Shown here: positions 35,434 through 45,123 of the stretch, piece after piece | How the letters are laid out: the number at the start of each line of letters is the position of its first letter | Position numbering within the stretch: the first letter of the stretch is position 1 | Assembly: GCF_014650715.1 (NCBI RefSeq) | Contig: NZ_BMVM01000002.1 | Coordinates: 930,001-994,000 of the forward strand | Source: Streptomyces bluensis | Lineage (GTDB): Bacteria > Actinomycetota > Actinomycetes > Streptomycetales > Streptomycetaceae | Length of the DNA: 64,000 nucleotides | Direction: 5' to 3' | Notes under the pieces: generated by a model | Told to the model about the DNA's origin: nothing | Seen by the model: only the letters and a program-made list of their open reading frames with translations | Databases searched by the model: none | Made by a program: the position numbers and the translations under genes

Positions 35434-36006
35434 TCAGCGGCGCTCGCGCTCGTTGTCGATCACTCGGAAGCTGCCCACGATCGCGGTAATACCGCCGCCG
35501 GTGACCACTGTTCCGGGGATTGCACTGCTGGAGCTCCGGGGCCCAATAATTGCAATTGGGGCACCATTGTCGCAGGTAATTCCGCTGAAGAATTCAACGG
35601 TCTTGTCGCTCTCGTTCCGGACGTTGAAGTTGGCGGATTGACTACTGATCACAGCGGTGCACACACCGTGCTCCGCTGCGAACGTACGCTCGTTGACGAG
35701 GATCCGTCCCTCGTTATTCCTGTGGTTGAAGTTCGTCCGGCTGTCACCGCCCTGGGGGACAGAGGAAGCGGCGTCTTCCACGACGTTCGGGGCGGACTGA
35801 CCAGCCGACTGACCAACCGACTGACCAGCGGACTGGGCGGCGGACTGCGGGGCCGACTGGGCGGCACTCTGCGATGCGGACCGGGGGGCCGAACTGGAAG
35901 CTGAGGCGTAGTTCACGCCGGTTGCGGCCGCGGCCACAATGCCCACTGACGCCGCGATCGCGACAACGGCACGCTTACGCCTGCCGTTGCTTTTCCTTTC
36001 GGGCAT
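35434..36006 (-). CDS. Secreted protein with Gln-Ser-Ala repeat region
   Basis: A 190-residue protein, ATG 36006 after AAGGAGA. A twin-basic N-terminus (NGRRKRAVVAIAASVGIVAAAATGV) is a signal peptide or anchor. Residues about 35-75 repeat the tetrapeptide QSA[AGP]. A globular region of about 100 residues has two cysteines (HGVCTAVI and GITCDNG), probably a disulphide. No sortase motif and no known domain. The Gln/Ser/Ala stretch looks like a flexible wall-spanning stalk. Base composition is less GC-rich than its neighbours, consistent with a variable gene. Confidence 0.8.
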   Translation of the reverse strand: MPERKSNGRRKRAVVAIAASVGIVAAAATGVNYASASSSAPRSASQSAAQSAPQSAAQSAGQSVGQSAGQSAPNVVEDAASSVPQGGDSRTNFNHRNNEGRILVNERTFAAEHGVCTAVISSQSANFNVRNESDKTVEFFSGITCDNGAPIAIIGPRSSSSAIPGTVVTGGGITAIVGSFRVIDNERERR

Positions 36007-36422
36007 TCCGTTTCTCCTTCTCTCAGGGGTGTCAGATGATCGACCAACCATGAATGAACTTACTCGGGCCGATTTCTGCCGCCACCGCAGAGTTATCTGA
36101 AGGGTGACGGAAAGGGGGCCGACTGGGTGTGCGAAAGTCATGCGCCGCACACATGACGCCCCATCAAACCACTGAGAAAAAGGACAACTTGACGAACCAT
36201 TGAGCCGCCTGAGGGACAGCGCCGACACTCATTCACCCCGTCGGCAGCATGTCGTGCCCCGATGACACGGCTCACTCCTGCTAAAGGCCAGTCAGACAGG
36301 GAGGAGCAGGAGGGAGCGGGGGGCGACACGAGGGCCGGCGCGGCGGCGCCGGCAGCGCGTTACACCAGCCCTCACAACGGGCTCCAGGCAGCGCCCCAAG
36401 CCGCCCGGCACAAGGTCAGCCG
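36007..36422. other. Intergenic region between divergent genes
   Basis: 416 bp without a gene, AT-richer near 36000-36200. It must contain promoters for the secreted-protein gene and the small plus-strand gene; I found no convincing -35/-10 pair. Confidence 0.5.
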
Positions 36423-36746
36423 ATGACCGAGTACGACGCCTACGGCACGAACGCCCACACTACGAGCGAGGTGATCCGGCTCGTCACCGATCTCCTCGAA
36501 GTCACCTTCACCGAGCGCGAGAGCGACTACCGGGGCACCTACGACATCGCCGACGGCCCCCGCGGACGCATCGAGATCCAACCCAACGCCATCCCCGGCG
36601 ATGACGGCCAAGATGACCTCTACGCGCCCAAACACCCATCGGTCCAGGTGCTCCTACTGACCGCCACTCCCAGCCCAGACCCCGCCCTGCACAGACTCCT
36701 CAGTTCGATCCAGGGCCTCTCTCACCTCGAACACGAGGCCTCGTGA
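36423..36746 (+). CDS. Small acidic hypothetical protein
   Basis: 107 residues, beginning MTEYDAYGTNAHTTSEVIRLVTDLLEVTFTERESDYRG, with AAGG 8 nt before the ATG. Acidic, no cysteines, no TM segment; an alpha/beta sequence with a single predicted small domain. I do not recognise a family. It stands alone between genes of opposite orientation; 36747-36997 downstream holds nothing recognisable. Confidence 0.68.
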   Translation: MTEYDAYGTNAHTTSEVIRLVTDLLEVTFTERESDYRGTYDIADGPRGRIEIQPNAIPGDDGQDDLYAPKHPSVQVLLLTATPSPDPALHRLLSSIQGLSHLEHEAS

Positions 36747-36997
36747 CTGGCCGCTGATCTACACACGGAGACATCGGCAGACTGAAGGCTTCTCCGCCCC
36801 CTCAGACCCACTCCACCTCACAGCGGATGCTCGAAGAGCCCCCAGGCGGCGGCAGCAGCGTCCTGGGAGCATCCCGCACACGCTTCTGCCACCGCCCCGG
36901 AACGCCGAGTGCGCCCAGCACGACAACGGTCTTCCTCACCGGACTCCGCCAGGGCATCGGCGATACGACGCAGCGGCTCACTCACCTCAGGCCCGCC

Positions 36998-38956
36998 TCA
37001 GCTGGCCGGAGCCGACTTCTTCACCGTCAGCGGCAGCAGCTTCTTCCCGGTCGGGCCGATCTGGATCTGGGTGTCCATCTGCGGACACACCCCGCAGTCA
37101 AAGCACGGCGTCCACCGGCAGTCCTCGACCTCCGTCTCGTCGAGGGCGTCCTGCCAGTCCTCCCAGAGCCAGTCCTTGTCCAGCCCCGAATCCAGGTGGT
37201 CCCAGGGGAGGACCTCCTCGTAGGAGCGCTCGCGGGTGGTGTACCAGTCGACGTCCACGCCGAAGGGGGCGAGCGCCTTGTCCGCGCAGCTCATCCAGCG
37301 GTCGTACGAGAAGTGCTCGCGCCAGCCGTCGAAGCGGCCGCCGTCCTCGTAGACCGCGCGGATGACCGAGCCGATACGGCGGTCGCCCCGTGACAGCAGG
37401 CCCTCGACGATGCCCGGCTTGCCGTCGTGGTAGCGGAAGCCGATGGAGCGGCCGTACTTCTTGTCGCCTCGGATCTTGTCCCTCAGCTTCTGCAGGCGGG
37501 CGTCCGTCTCCTCCGCGCTCAGCTGCGGGGCCCACTGGAACGGGGTGTGCGGCTTGGGGACGAAGCCGCCGATCGAGACCGTGCAGCGGATGTCGTTCGA
37601 GCCGGAGACCTCGCGGCCCTTCTGGATGACGCGGGTCGCCATGTCGGCGATCTGGAGGACGTCGTCGTCCGTCTCCGTCGGCAGGCCGCACATGAAGTAC
37701 AGCTTCACCTGGCGCCAGCCGTTGCCGTAGGCGGTGGCGACGGTCCGGATCAGGTCGTCCTCCGAGACCATCTTGTTGATGACCTTGCGGATGCGCTCCG
37801 AGCCGCCCTCGGGGGCGAAGGTCAGGCCCGAGCGGCGGCCGTTCCTCGTCAGTTCGTTCGCCAGGTCGATGTTGAAGGCGTCCACGCGGGTGGAGGGCAA
37901 CGAGAGGCCGATCTTGTCCTCTTCGTAGCGGTCCGCCAGACCCTTGGCGATGTCACCGATCTCCGAGTGGTCCGCGGAGGACAGGGACAGGAGGCCGACC
38001 TCCTCGAAGCCCGTGGCCTTCAGGCCCTTGTCGACCATCTCGCCGATGCCCGTGATCGAACGCTCCCGCACCGGGCGCGTGATCATGCCCGCCTGGCAGA
38101 AACGGCAGCCGCGCGTACAGCCGCGGAAGATCTCCACCGACATGCGCTCGTGGACCGTCTCGGCCAGCGGGACGAGGGGCTGCTTGGGGTACGGCCACTC
38201 GTCCAGGTCCATGACCGTGTGCTTGGACACACGCCACGGCACGCCCGACTTGTTGGGGACCACGCGGGCGATGCGGCCGTCCGGGAGGTACTCCACGTCG
38301 TAGAACGCCGGGATGTAGACCCCGCCCGTCTTCGCCAGGCGGAACAGGACCTCCTCGCGGCCACCGGGGCGGCCCTCCGCCTTCCACTCGCGGATGATCC
38401 TCGTCATGTCGAGTACGGCCTGCTCGCCGTCGCCGATGACCGCCGCGTCGATGAAGTCGGCGATCGGCTCGGGGTTGAAGGCCGCGTGGCCGCCGGCCAG
38501 GACGATGGGGTCGTCCACGGTCCGGTCCTTGGACTCCAGGGGGATGCCGGCCAGGTCAAGGGCCGTGAGCATGTTCGTGTAGCCCAGTTCCGTGGAGAAG
38601 GACAGACCGAACACGTCGAAGGCCTTCACCGGCCTGTGGCTGTCCACCGTGAACTGCGGGACGCCGTGCTCCCGCATCAGCTCCTCCAGGTCCGGCCACA
38701 CGCTGTACGTGCGCTCGGCGAGGACGCCCTCCTGCTCGTTCAGTACCTCGTAGAGGATCATGACGCCCTGGTTGGGCAGCCCGACCTCGTACGCGTCGGG
38801 GTACATGAGCGCCCAGCGGACTTCGCAGGAGTCCCACGGCTTGACGGTGGAGTTGAGCTCTCCGCCGACGTACTGGATCGGCTTCTGCACATGCGGGAGC
38901 AGAGCTTCGAGCTGCGGAAACACGGAGTCGGCGGCCGCAGCGACTTCGGCAGGCAT
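36998..38956 (-). CDS. TIGR03960-family B12-binding/radical SAM protein
   Basis: A 652-residue protein. The N-terminal part resembles a cobalamin-binding Rossmann domain, the [4Fe-4S] motif CTRGCRFC is near residue 283, and the SAM-binding GLPTETDDDV and the C-terminal CFDCGVCPQ are also visible. It is the usual partner of TIGR03936 (DUF2344). Together they are thought to modify RNA or a ribosome-related substrate, but the product is unknown. Here the partner gene is separated by four inserted genes. Confidence 0.94.
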   Translation of the reverse strand: MPAEVAAAADSVFPQLEALLPHVQKPIQYVGGELNSTVKPWDSCEVRWALMYPDAYEVGLPNQGVMILYEVLNEQEGVLAERTYSVWPDLEELMREHGVPQFTVDSHRPVKAFDVFGLSFSTELGYTNMLTALDLAGIPLESKDRTVDDPIVLAGGHAAFNPEPIADFIDAAVIGDGEQAVLDMTRIIREWKAEGRPGGREEVLFRLAKTGGVYIPAFYDVEYLPDGRIARVVPNKSGVPWRVSKHTVMDLDEWPYPKQPLVPLAETVHERMSVEIFRGCTRGCRFCQAGMITRPVRERSITGIGEMVDKGLKATGFEEVGLLSLSSADHSEIGDIAKGLADRYEEDKIGLSLPSTRVDAFNIDLANELTRNGRRSGLTFAPEGGSERIRKVINKMVSEDDLIRTVATAYGNGWRQVKLYFMCGLPTETDDDVLQIADMATRVIQKGREVSGSNDIRCTVSIGGFVPKPHTPFQWAPQLSAEETDARLQKLRDKIRGDKKYGRSIGFRYHDGKPGIVEGLLSRGDRRIGSVIRAVYEDGGRFDGWREHFSYDRWMSCADKALAPFGVDVDWYTTRERSYEEVLPWDHLDSGLDKDWLWEDWQDALDETEVEDCRWTPCFDCGVCPQMDTQIQIGPTGKKLLPLTVKKSAPAS

Positions 38957-39052
38957 CTAGCGAACCTTCGTGAGCTGGAGGGACTGGAGGGACTGGTGGG
39001 AGATGAGGGGGGCTGAGGGGACTGAGGGAGCTGACAGGCGTGACCATCCAGC

Positions 39053-40660
39053 CTAACGCGACTCACACCACCGCTCGTACGCGTCCGGAAGCGCCGCCTC
39101 GATCTCCGCCGCCCGTCGTTCCTCCCGGCCGTAGAGCACTCCGTACGTGAAGGAACTCTCCCCCGCCCCCTGGGCCTGCGCCGCGAGGTCGCGCAGGGCC
39201 TCCCGGGCCATCACGCTGTCCTGGTGGTCACCGAGGAGGGTCTGCAGGGACTTCATGGCACGGACCTGGGCCGTGAAGCGGTCGTCGAAGTCGCCGGCCG
39301 CCTCCGCCGCGTACCGGGCACGCTTGGCCTTCTTGCGGGCCTCGTGCATCGCCAGGTCGCGCTCGGTGCCGGACGGCACGTCCAGGGCCTGCGCCACCAG
39401 CGTGGACACCCGGCCCACCTGCCGCCGGACGGCCTTGGTGAGCACCTTCTCCGGATCACCCTGGGCCGCCTTGAGCAGGGGCGGCTCGGCGATCAGCGCG
39501 TCGAGGACGTTCAGCAGGTCCAGGTACCGCGTTCCGTCGAGTACGGCGATCAGCCGACGGCGGGAGCCGGAGGTGCGGGCCCCCGACCAGGTGCGCAGCC
39601 GGTTGCGGACGGGGCCGACGACGAGCGTCCTGGGCAGGTCGTCCAGCGCGGCCGTCAGGCGTTCGGTCAGTACCTCCTGGTCGCGGTCGACGCCCAACTC
39701 CCCCGCCAGCCACTTGAGTTCCTGGCCGATGGGATCCGTGAAGGTGCGGTCCATGACCTTGGCGTACGACCGGAGGGAGCCGCGCAGCCGGCGGGTGGCG
39801 ACGCGCATACGGTGCACGGAGTCGGGCAGGCCGCGGCGGACGGCGGGGTCGAGGCCGACGATCGCGTCGCGCTGGGCGGCCACGTAGGCGAGGACGTAGT
39901 CGGCGGCGACCCGCTCCGGCTCGGGGGCTTTCTTGGCGCCCGCCTTGCCGCCCGCCTTGCCTCCCTTGCGCCCCCTGTCTCCCCTATCTCCCTTGTCCCC
40001 CTTGGCCCCCTTGGCCTTCTTGGCAGGCTCGCTCTTCGCCGCGCCGGCCTCGCGCGGTGTCGTCTCGCTCAGGGCTCTGGCCAGCTTCGACGGCGCCGCG
40101 GATACCCGTACGCCCGCCTTGCGCAGCTTCTTGTCGACCTTGTCGAGGAACGCCGGGTCACGGCCGTCGGCCAGCTCCACCTCGATCTCGGACCACCGCG
40201 TGCCGAGCGGCGCACCGGTGAGGCGCTCGGCGTGTACGGCGTCGACGCTGACCTCGGCCAGGAGCGCGCCGTCCGCGTCGAGCAGGTCACGGACGTCCCG
40301 GGAGGACCGGATGCGGACGAGGGGGACGAGGCCGGTGTCACGGACCCGGGAGCGCAGGAGCGCGGCGAGGGCGCGGGGCACCGTGTCGGAGAGGGGCTCG
40401 CGAATCTCGTCCCGTACGCCGGAGGAGACGGGGAACTTCAGGTGCCAGCCCGCGTCATGGCCGCCGGTGCGGCGGCGCAGGGTGATTCCCGCCGAGGCAA
40501 GGCGTTCGTCCGGGGTGTCGTAGTAGACGGCGTCCAGTTCGGCGACGCCCTTGTCGACGACGGTCGCGACCCCGGCGACTCCGGTCAGGTCGAGCAGGTC
40601 GGGCAGGCCGCTTTCGTCGGATTCGTACTTCCGCTCGATTTCGCGTTTCGTGTCCGCCAT
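39053..40660 (-). CDS. CYTH-CHAD domain protein
   Basis: A 535-residue protein. Residues 1-205 form a CYTH triphosphate tunnel metalloenzyme (EIERKYE at 7-13, the defining ExExK). A Lys/Gly-rich linker with KGDKGDRGDRG-type repeats follows (about 215-245). A CHAD domain occupies about 250-535 (VHRMRVATRRLRGSLR, MHEARKKAKRARYAAE), with the conserved His/Arg/Lys that bind polyphosphate. CYTH proteins often hydrolyse inorganic triphosphate; CHAD proteins are found on polyphosphate granules. Repeated ggactggag-type sequence (38970-39040) lies just downstream. Confidence 0.95.
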   Translation of the reverse strand: MADTKREIERKYESDESGLPDLLDLTGVAGVATVVDKGVAELDAVYYDTPDERLASAGITLRRRTGGHDAGWHLKFPVSSGVRDEIREPLSDTVPRALAALLRSRVRDTGLVPLVRIRSSRDVRDLLDADGALLAEVSVDAVHAERLTGAPLGTRWSEIEVELADGRDPAFLDKVDKKLRKAGVRVSAAPSKLARALSETTPREAGAAKSEPAKKAKGAKGDKGDRGDRGRKGGKAGGKAGAKKAPEPERVAADYVLAYVAAQRDAIVGLDPAVRRGLPDSVHRMRVATRRLRGSLRSYAKVMDRTFTDPIGQELKWLAGELGVDRDQEVLTERLTAALDDLPRTLVVGPVRNRLRTWSGARTSGSRRRLIAVLDGTRYLDLLNVLDALIAEPPLLKAAQGDPEKVLTKAVRRQVGRVSTLVAQALDVPSGTERDLAMHEARKKAKRARYAAEAAGDFDDRFTAQVRAMKSLQTLLGDHQDSVMAREALRDLAAQAQGAGESSFTYGVLYGREERRAAEIEAALPDAYERWCESR

Positions 40661-40761
40661 GAACCGAATCTAGTCGCCATTCGGCTTATGAGACATCCCC
40701 CGAAGCGACACGGCACTGACGTCAGCTGTTCCTTCCCGCTCCCGCACCCGGAGCGGAGCGC

Positions 40762-41961
40762 CTACGCCGACATGGGCCGCTGCACCCGGATCGACTGCAA
40801 CAGGCCGACCGCCACCCACACCGCGAACATCGACGACCCTCCGTACGACACGAACGGCAGCGGCAGGCCGGCCACCGGCATGATTCCGAGCGTCATTCCG
40901 ATGTTCTCGAAGGTCTGGAAGGCGAACCAGGCGATGATCCCGGCGGCGACGATCGTGCCGTACAGCTCGCTCGTCTCGCGGGCGATGCGGCAGGCCCGCC
41001 ACAGCACCACACCCAGCAGCAGGATGATCAGGCTGGCGCCGGCGAAGCCCAGTTCCTCTCCCGCGACCGTGAAGACGAAGTCCGTCTGCTGTTCGGGCAC
41101 GAACTGGCCGGTGGTCTGCGAGCCCTTGCCGAGTCCGGTGCCGAACAGGCCGCCGGAGCCGATGGCGATGCGGGCCTGGTTGGTGTTGTAGCCGACGCCG
41201 GCCGGGTCGAGTTCGGGGTTGGCGAAGGCGGCGAAGCGGTTGATCTGGTACTCGTCGAGGATCTTGAGCTGCCAGACCGCGACCGCGCCCATCGCGCCCG
41301 CGCCGATCAGTCCGAGCACCCAGCGGTTGGAGGCGCCGGAGGCGAGCAGCACGCCGAGCACGATGACGACCATGACCATGACCGAGCCGAGGTCGGGCAT
41401 GAGCAGCACGATCAGTATCGGTACGGCGGCGAGGCCGAGGGACTGCATGACCGTGCGGTGGTCGGGGTGCGGTTTGTCGCCCGCGTCCACTCGGGCGGCG
41501 AGCAGCATCGCCATGCCCAGGATGATCGTGATCTTCACGAACTCGGAGGGCTGGAGCGAGAAGCCGCCGCCGAGGACGATCCACGCGTGGGCGCCGTTGA
41601 TGGTGGCGCCGAGCGGGGTGAGCACCAGCAGGATCAGGAAGACCGAGACGCCGTACAGGATCGGAACGGCCGTGCGCAGGGTGCGGTGGCCGAGCCAGAT
41701 CGTGCCGACCATCAGGGCGAACCCGATGCCGGTGTTGAGGAGATGCCGGACCAGGAAGTAGTACGGGTCGCCCTGGTTGAGCACGGTGCGGTTGCGGGTG
41801 GCCGAGTAGACGAGGGCCGCGCCGATCAGGGACAGCGCGACGGCGCACAGCAGCATCGGCCAGTCGAGCCTGCGGGCGAGCGAGTCGCGGGCGAGCAGCC
41901 GGGCCCAGACGGAACGCCGGGGTCCGTACCCGGAGACGGAGAAAGTGTTGACTCCTGTCAT
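40762..41961 (-). CDS. rodA: SEDS-family rod-shape/peptidoglycan polymerase RodA
   Basis: A 399-residue polytopic protein of the FtsW/RodA family, which polymerises lipid II glycans with a cognate class B PBP. SEDS signatures include GGGFSLQPSEFVKI, LLMPDLGSVMVM and the C-terminal GLPLPFVSYGGSSM. The ATG at 41961 overlaps the mrdA stop (ATGA), so PBP2 and RodA are translationally coupled, as expected for partners. The homologue in S. coelicolor is called Sfr. Confidence 0.97.
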   Translation of the reverse strand: MTGVNTFSVSGYGPRRSVWARLLARDSLARRLDWPMLLCAVALSLIGAALVYSATRNRTVLNQGDPYYFLVRHLLNTGIGFALMVGTIWLGHRTLRTAVPILYGVSVFLILLVLTPLGATINGAHAWIVLGGGFSLQPSEFVKITIILGMAMLLAARVDAGDKPHPDHRTVMQSLGLAAVPILIVLLMPDLGSVMVMVVIVLGVLLASGASNRWVLGLIGAGAMGAVAVWQLKILDEYQINRFAAFANPELDPAGVGYNTNQARIAIGSGGLFGTGLGKGSQTTGQFVPEQQTDFVFTVAGEELGFAGASLIILLLGVVLWRACRIARETSELYGTIVAAGIIAWFAFQTFENIGMTLGIMPVAGLPLPFVSYGGSSMFAVWVAVGLLQSIRVQRPMSA

Positions 41962-44306
41962 GGAGACGTCCTCCGCCTCTTCCTCTTCTTGGCGTTCTTC
42001 GCGTTCTTCGCGTTCTTCGCGTTCTTCAGGCTCGGGTTCGGATTCTTAGGGTTTTTCGGGTTCTTCGGGTTCTTAGGGCGGGCTGTGCGCCGTCGGGTGT
42101 CGCGGTTGTTGCCGCCGCCGGCCTGGGGCACGGTGGCGGCCGGGTCGTCGTTGCCCGGCAGGGTCTGGTTCCCTTCCTCGGTGGCCTGCTCCGTCTCCTT
42201 CGGCGGGTACGTCCCGACCTTCGGGGCGTCGATGGAGCCGTCGGAGTCGATCTTCGGCAGGTCCTCCTGGGGGGTGGGGAGCAGTGCCTTCTTCTTGTCG
42301 ATCGAGCCGTCCTCGGAGACGCCGTACAGGGCGTTGTAGAGCTTGCGGACGGCCGGGGCCGAGGCTCCGGAGCCCGTACCACCCTGGGAGATCGTCATGA
42401 CGATCGAGTAGTCCTTGGTGTACGTGGCGAACCACGAGGTGGTCTGCTTGCCGTAGACCTCCGCCGTACCCGTCTTGGCGTGCATCGGGATCTGGTCCTG
42501 CGGCCAGCCCTGGAAGCGCCAGGCGGCGGTGCCTCGGGTCGCGACGCCCGCGAGGGCGTCGTTCATCTCGTCGCGGAGCTTCTGCGTTATGGGCAGCTTG
42601 CCGTGCGCCTTGGGTGCGATCTCCTCCACGTGCTTGCCGTCGGGGCTGACGATGGCCTTGCCGACGGTGGGGTTGTAGAGGGTGCCGCCGTTGGAGATCG
42701 CCGCGTAGATGGTGGCCATCTGGATGGGGGTGACGAGGGTGTCGCCCTGTCCGATGGAGTAGTTGACGGAGTCACCGGCACGCATCTGGTTGCCTTCGAG
42801 GCAGTTCTCGTACGCGATGCGCTCGCCGTAGTCGCCGTCCTTCTTGCCGTACTTGCACCAGGCGTCCTTGTTGGCCGTCCAGTAGTTCTGCTTCCACTGG
42901 CGGTCGGGGATGCGGCCGGTGACCTCGTTGGGCAGGTCGATGCCGGTCTCGGCGCCGAGGCCGAACTGGTGGGCGGTCTTGTAGAACCAGTCGTCGGCCT
43001 TCTTCTTCGGCTTGGTGCCGCCGTCGCGCTTCCACTCCTCGTGGGCGAGCCGGTAGAAGACGGTGTCGCAGGAGACCTCCAGGGCCTGGCCGAGGCTGAT
43101 CGGGCCGTACCCCTTGGACTCGAAGTTCTTGAAGACCTGGCCGCCGATGGAGTACGAGCTGGAGCAGTCGTACGGTCCGTTGAAGGAGTAGCCGGCGTTG
43201 ACCGCGGCGGCCGTCGGGATGACCTTGAAGATGGAGCCGGGGGCCGACTGGCCCTGGATCGCGCGGTTCAGCAGCGGGTAGTTGGACTTCTTCTCGGTGA
43301 GCCGGGCGTAGTCCTTGCCGGAGATGCCGCCGACCCAGGCGTTCGGGTCGTAGGTCGGGTTGGACGCCATGGCGACGACACGGCCCGTCTTGGCCTCCAT
43401 CACCACGACCGCGCCGGAGTCGGCCTTGTAGTTGGTGCCGGTGTTCCGGTCCTGCTCCTTGCGGGCCGCCTTCATCGCCTCTTCGAGCTCGTACTCGGCG
43501 ATGCGCTGCACACGGGCGTCGATGCTGGTGACCAGGTTCGAGCCCGGCTCGGCCGGGTCGGCCTGGGCACGCCCCATGACCCGGCCGAGGTTGTCGACCT
43601 CGTAGCGGGTGACACCGGCCTTGCCGCGCAGCTGCTTGTCGTACTGGCGCTCAAGGCCGCTGCGTCCCACCTGGTCGGAGCGCAGGAACGGCGAGTCGGT
43701 GTCCTGGGCCCGCTGGATCTCCTCGTCCGTGACGGGCGAGAGGTAGCCGAGGACCTGGGCGGTGTTGGCCTCGCCGGGGCTCGGGTAGCGGCGCACGGCC
43801 TGGGGCTCGGCGGTGATGCCGGGGAAGTCCTCGGAGCGCTCGCGGATCTGCAGGGCCTGCTTGGCGGTGGCCTCGTCGGTGATGGGGATCGGCTGGTACG
43901 GGGAGCCGTTCCAGCAGGGCTGAGGCGTCTTGGAGTCGCACAGCCGGACCTTGTTCATGACCTCGCCGGGCTTCATGCCCAGGACACCGGCGAGCTTGGT
44001 GAGGACCGCCTTGCCGTCGTCCTTCATCTTCAGCAGTTCGGTGCGGGAGGCGGAGACGACGAGCCGGGTCTCGTTGTCGGCGATCGGCACACCGCGGGCG
44101 TCGAGGATCGAGCCGCGTACGGCGGGGTCGACGACCTTCTGCACATGGTTGCCGGACGCCTCCTTGGCGTAGGCCTCGCCCTCGCGGATCTGGAGGTACC
44201 AGAGGCGGCCGCCGAGGGTGCCGAGGAGGGAGACGACGAGGATCTGGATGATGACGAGCCGGATCTGGACCCGTGGGGTCCGGCCCGTTTCGGGGATATT
44301 GGTCAC
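41958..44306 (-). CDS. mrdA: Penicillin-binding protein 2 (class B transpeptidase)
   Basis: A 782-residue protein: one TM helix near residue 17-36, a PBP dimerisation domain, then a transpeptidase domain with SAPGSIFK (SxxK), SVN and AKTGTAEV (KTG). It crosslinks peptidoglycan with RodA in the elongasome/spore-wall complex. The last 40 residues are unusual: PKNPKNPKNPKNPNPSLKN then repeated KNA and a KRKRRR end. This highly basic tail comes from a 9-bp repeat at the DNA level. The start is ATG 44306 (MTNIPETGRTPR). Confidence 0.97.
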   Translation of the reverse strand: MTNIPETGRTPRVQIRLVIIQILVVSLLGTLGGRLWYLQIREGEAYAKEASGNHVQKVVDPAVRGSILDARGVPIADNETRLVVSASRTELLKMKDDGKAVLTKLAGVLGMKPGEVMNKVRLCDSKTPQPCWNGSPYQPIPITDEATAKQALQIRERSEDFPGITAEPQAVRRYPSPGEANTAQVLGYLSPVTDEEIQRAQDTDSPFLRSDQVGRSGLERQYDKQLRGKAGVTRYEVDNLGRVMGRAQADPAEPGSNLVTSIDARVQRIAEYELEEAMKAARKEQDRNTGTNYKADSGAVVVMEAKTGRVVAMASNPTYDPNAWVGGISGKDYARLTEKKSNYPLLNRAIQGQSAPGSIFKVIPTAAAVNAGYSFNGPYDCSSSYSIGGQVFKNFESKGYGPISLGQALEVSCDTVFYRLAHEEWKRDGGTKPKKKADDWFYKTAHQFGLGAETGIDLPNEVTGRIPDRQWKQNYWTANKDAWCKYGKKDGDYGERIAYENCLEGNQMRAGDSVNYSIGQGDTLVTPIQMATIYAAISNGGTLYNPTVGKAIVSPDGKHVEEIAPKAHGKLPITQKLRDEMNDALAGVATRGTAAWRFQGWPQDQIPMHAKTGTAEVYGKQTTSWFATYTKDYSIVMTISQGGTGSGASAPAVRKLYNALYGVSEDGSIDKKKALLPTPQEDLPKIDSDGSIDAPKVGTYPPKETEQATEEGNQTLPGNDDPAATVPQAGGGNNRDTRRRTARPKNPKNPKNPKNPNPSLKNAKNAKNAKNAKKRKRRRTSP
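41992..42078. repeat. 9-bp repeats within the 3' end of mrdA
   Basis: Four exact copies of gcgttcttc at 41992-42027 (encoding KNA units) are followed by degenerate gggttcttc-type copies to 42078 (KNP units). Unit length is a multiple of three, so copy-number changes keep the frame. Confidence 0.9.
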
Positions 44307-44442
44307 TGCGGCTGCCTCCCCCTCTCAGAGCGCGCACGGGCATACGAGTACACGGACAAGCTGTGTGCGCCGGCGGCGGGCGCCCCAAGGCCTGGACAGG
44401 CGCCACTTCCGGTACAGGCCCTCATGGTCGACTGCCGTGCCC

Positions 44443-45111
44443 TCACAGCCGCTTGACCCCCTTGATGCGTCCGGCGCGGGCCATCCGCGCTCTGGCGGCC
44501 TTCATACGGAGGCCGCCGCGCTGGCTGCCGATGCGCAGGCCGGTGCCGGCGGAGAGCCAGCCCGGGGAGACGTCGGCGGCCTTGGCGGAGGCGGTCTCGG
44601 CGAGCGGGTCGCGGTCGGCGCGGCGGGCCAGGGCGATGATGCCGGGGACGACGAAGGGCGCGAGCAGCAGGTCGTACAGGGCGGCCGTGAACAGCAGGCT
44701 GGGCAGGCCGACGTGGCGGGCGGCCGTGTCGCCGACGAGGGCGCCGACGCCGGCGTACAGCAGGGTCGTGCCGACGGCGGCGGCGACCACGACGGCCATG
44801 GGCCCGGTCGCGGACCTGAGCTTGCCGTTGTCGGGCTTGACGAGTCCGGCGAGGTAGCCGATGACGCACAGCACGAGGGCGTAGCGCCCGGCGGCGTGGT
44901 CGGCGGGCGGGGCGAGGTCCGCCAGGAGGCCCGCGCCGAAGCCGATGAGGGCACCGCCGACGTGGCCGTACACGAGTGCCAGGCCGAGGACCGTGAGGAG
45001 CACCAAGTCCGGTACGGCTCCCGGGAGATGGAGTCGGGCGAGGATGCTCACCTGGACGACCAGGGCCACGATCACGAGGGTCGTGGAGAGCAGCATCCGG
45101 TTGAAGCGCAT
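44443..45111 (-). CDS. mreD: Rod-shape-determining protein MreD
   Basis: A 222-residue membrane protein with about five TM helices in residues 8-160 and a basic cytoplasmic tail (KAARARMARAGRIKGVKRL). Its position (12 bp after mreC and 136 bp before mrdA) and topology identify it; sequence conservation of MreD is always low. It is part of the MreBCD-RodA-PBP2 complex, which in Streptomyces acts mainly in spore-wall synthesis. Confidence 0.94.
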   Translation of the reverse strand: MRFNRMLLSTTLVIVALVVQVSILARLHLPGAVPDLVLLTVLGLALVYGHVGGALIGFGAGLLADLAPPADHAAGRYALVLCVIGYLAGLVKPDNGKLRSATGPMAVVVAAAVGTTLLYAGVGALVGDTAARHVGLPSLLFTAALYDLLLAPFVVPGIIALARRADRDPLAETASAKAADVSPGWLSAGTGLRIGSQRGGLRMKAARARMARAGRIKGVKRL

Positions 45112-45123
45112 GGGGGTCAGCTC

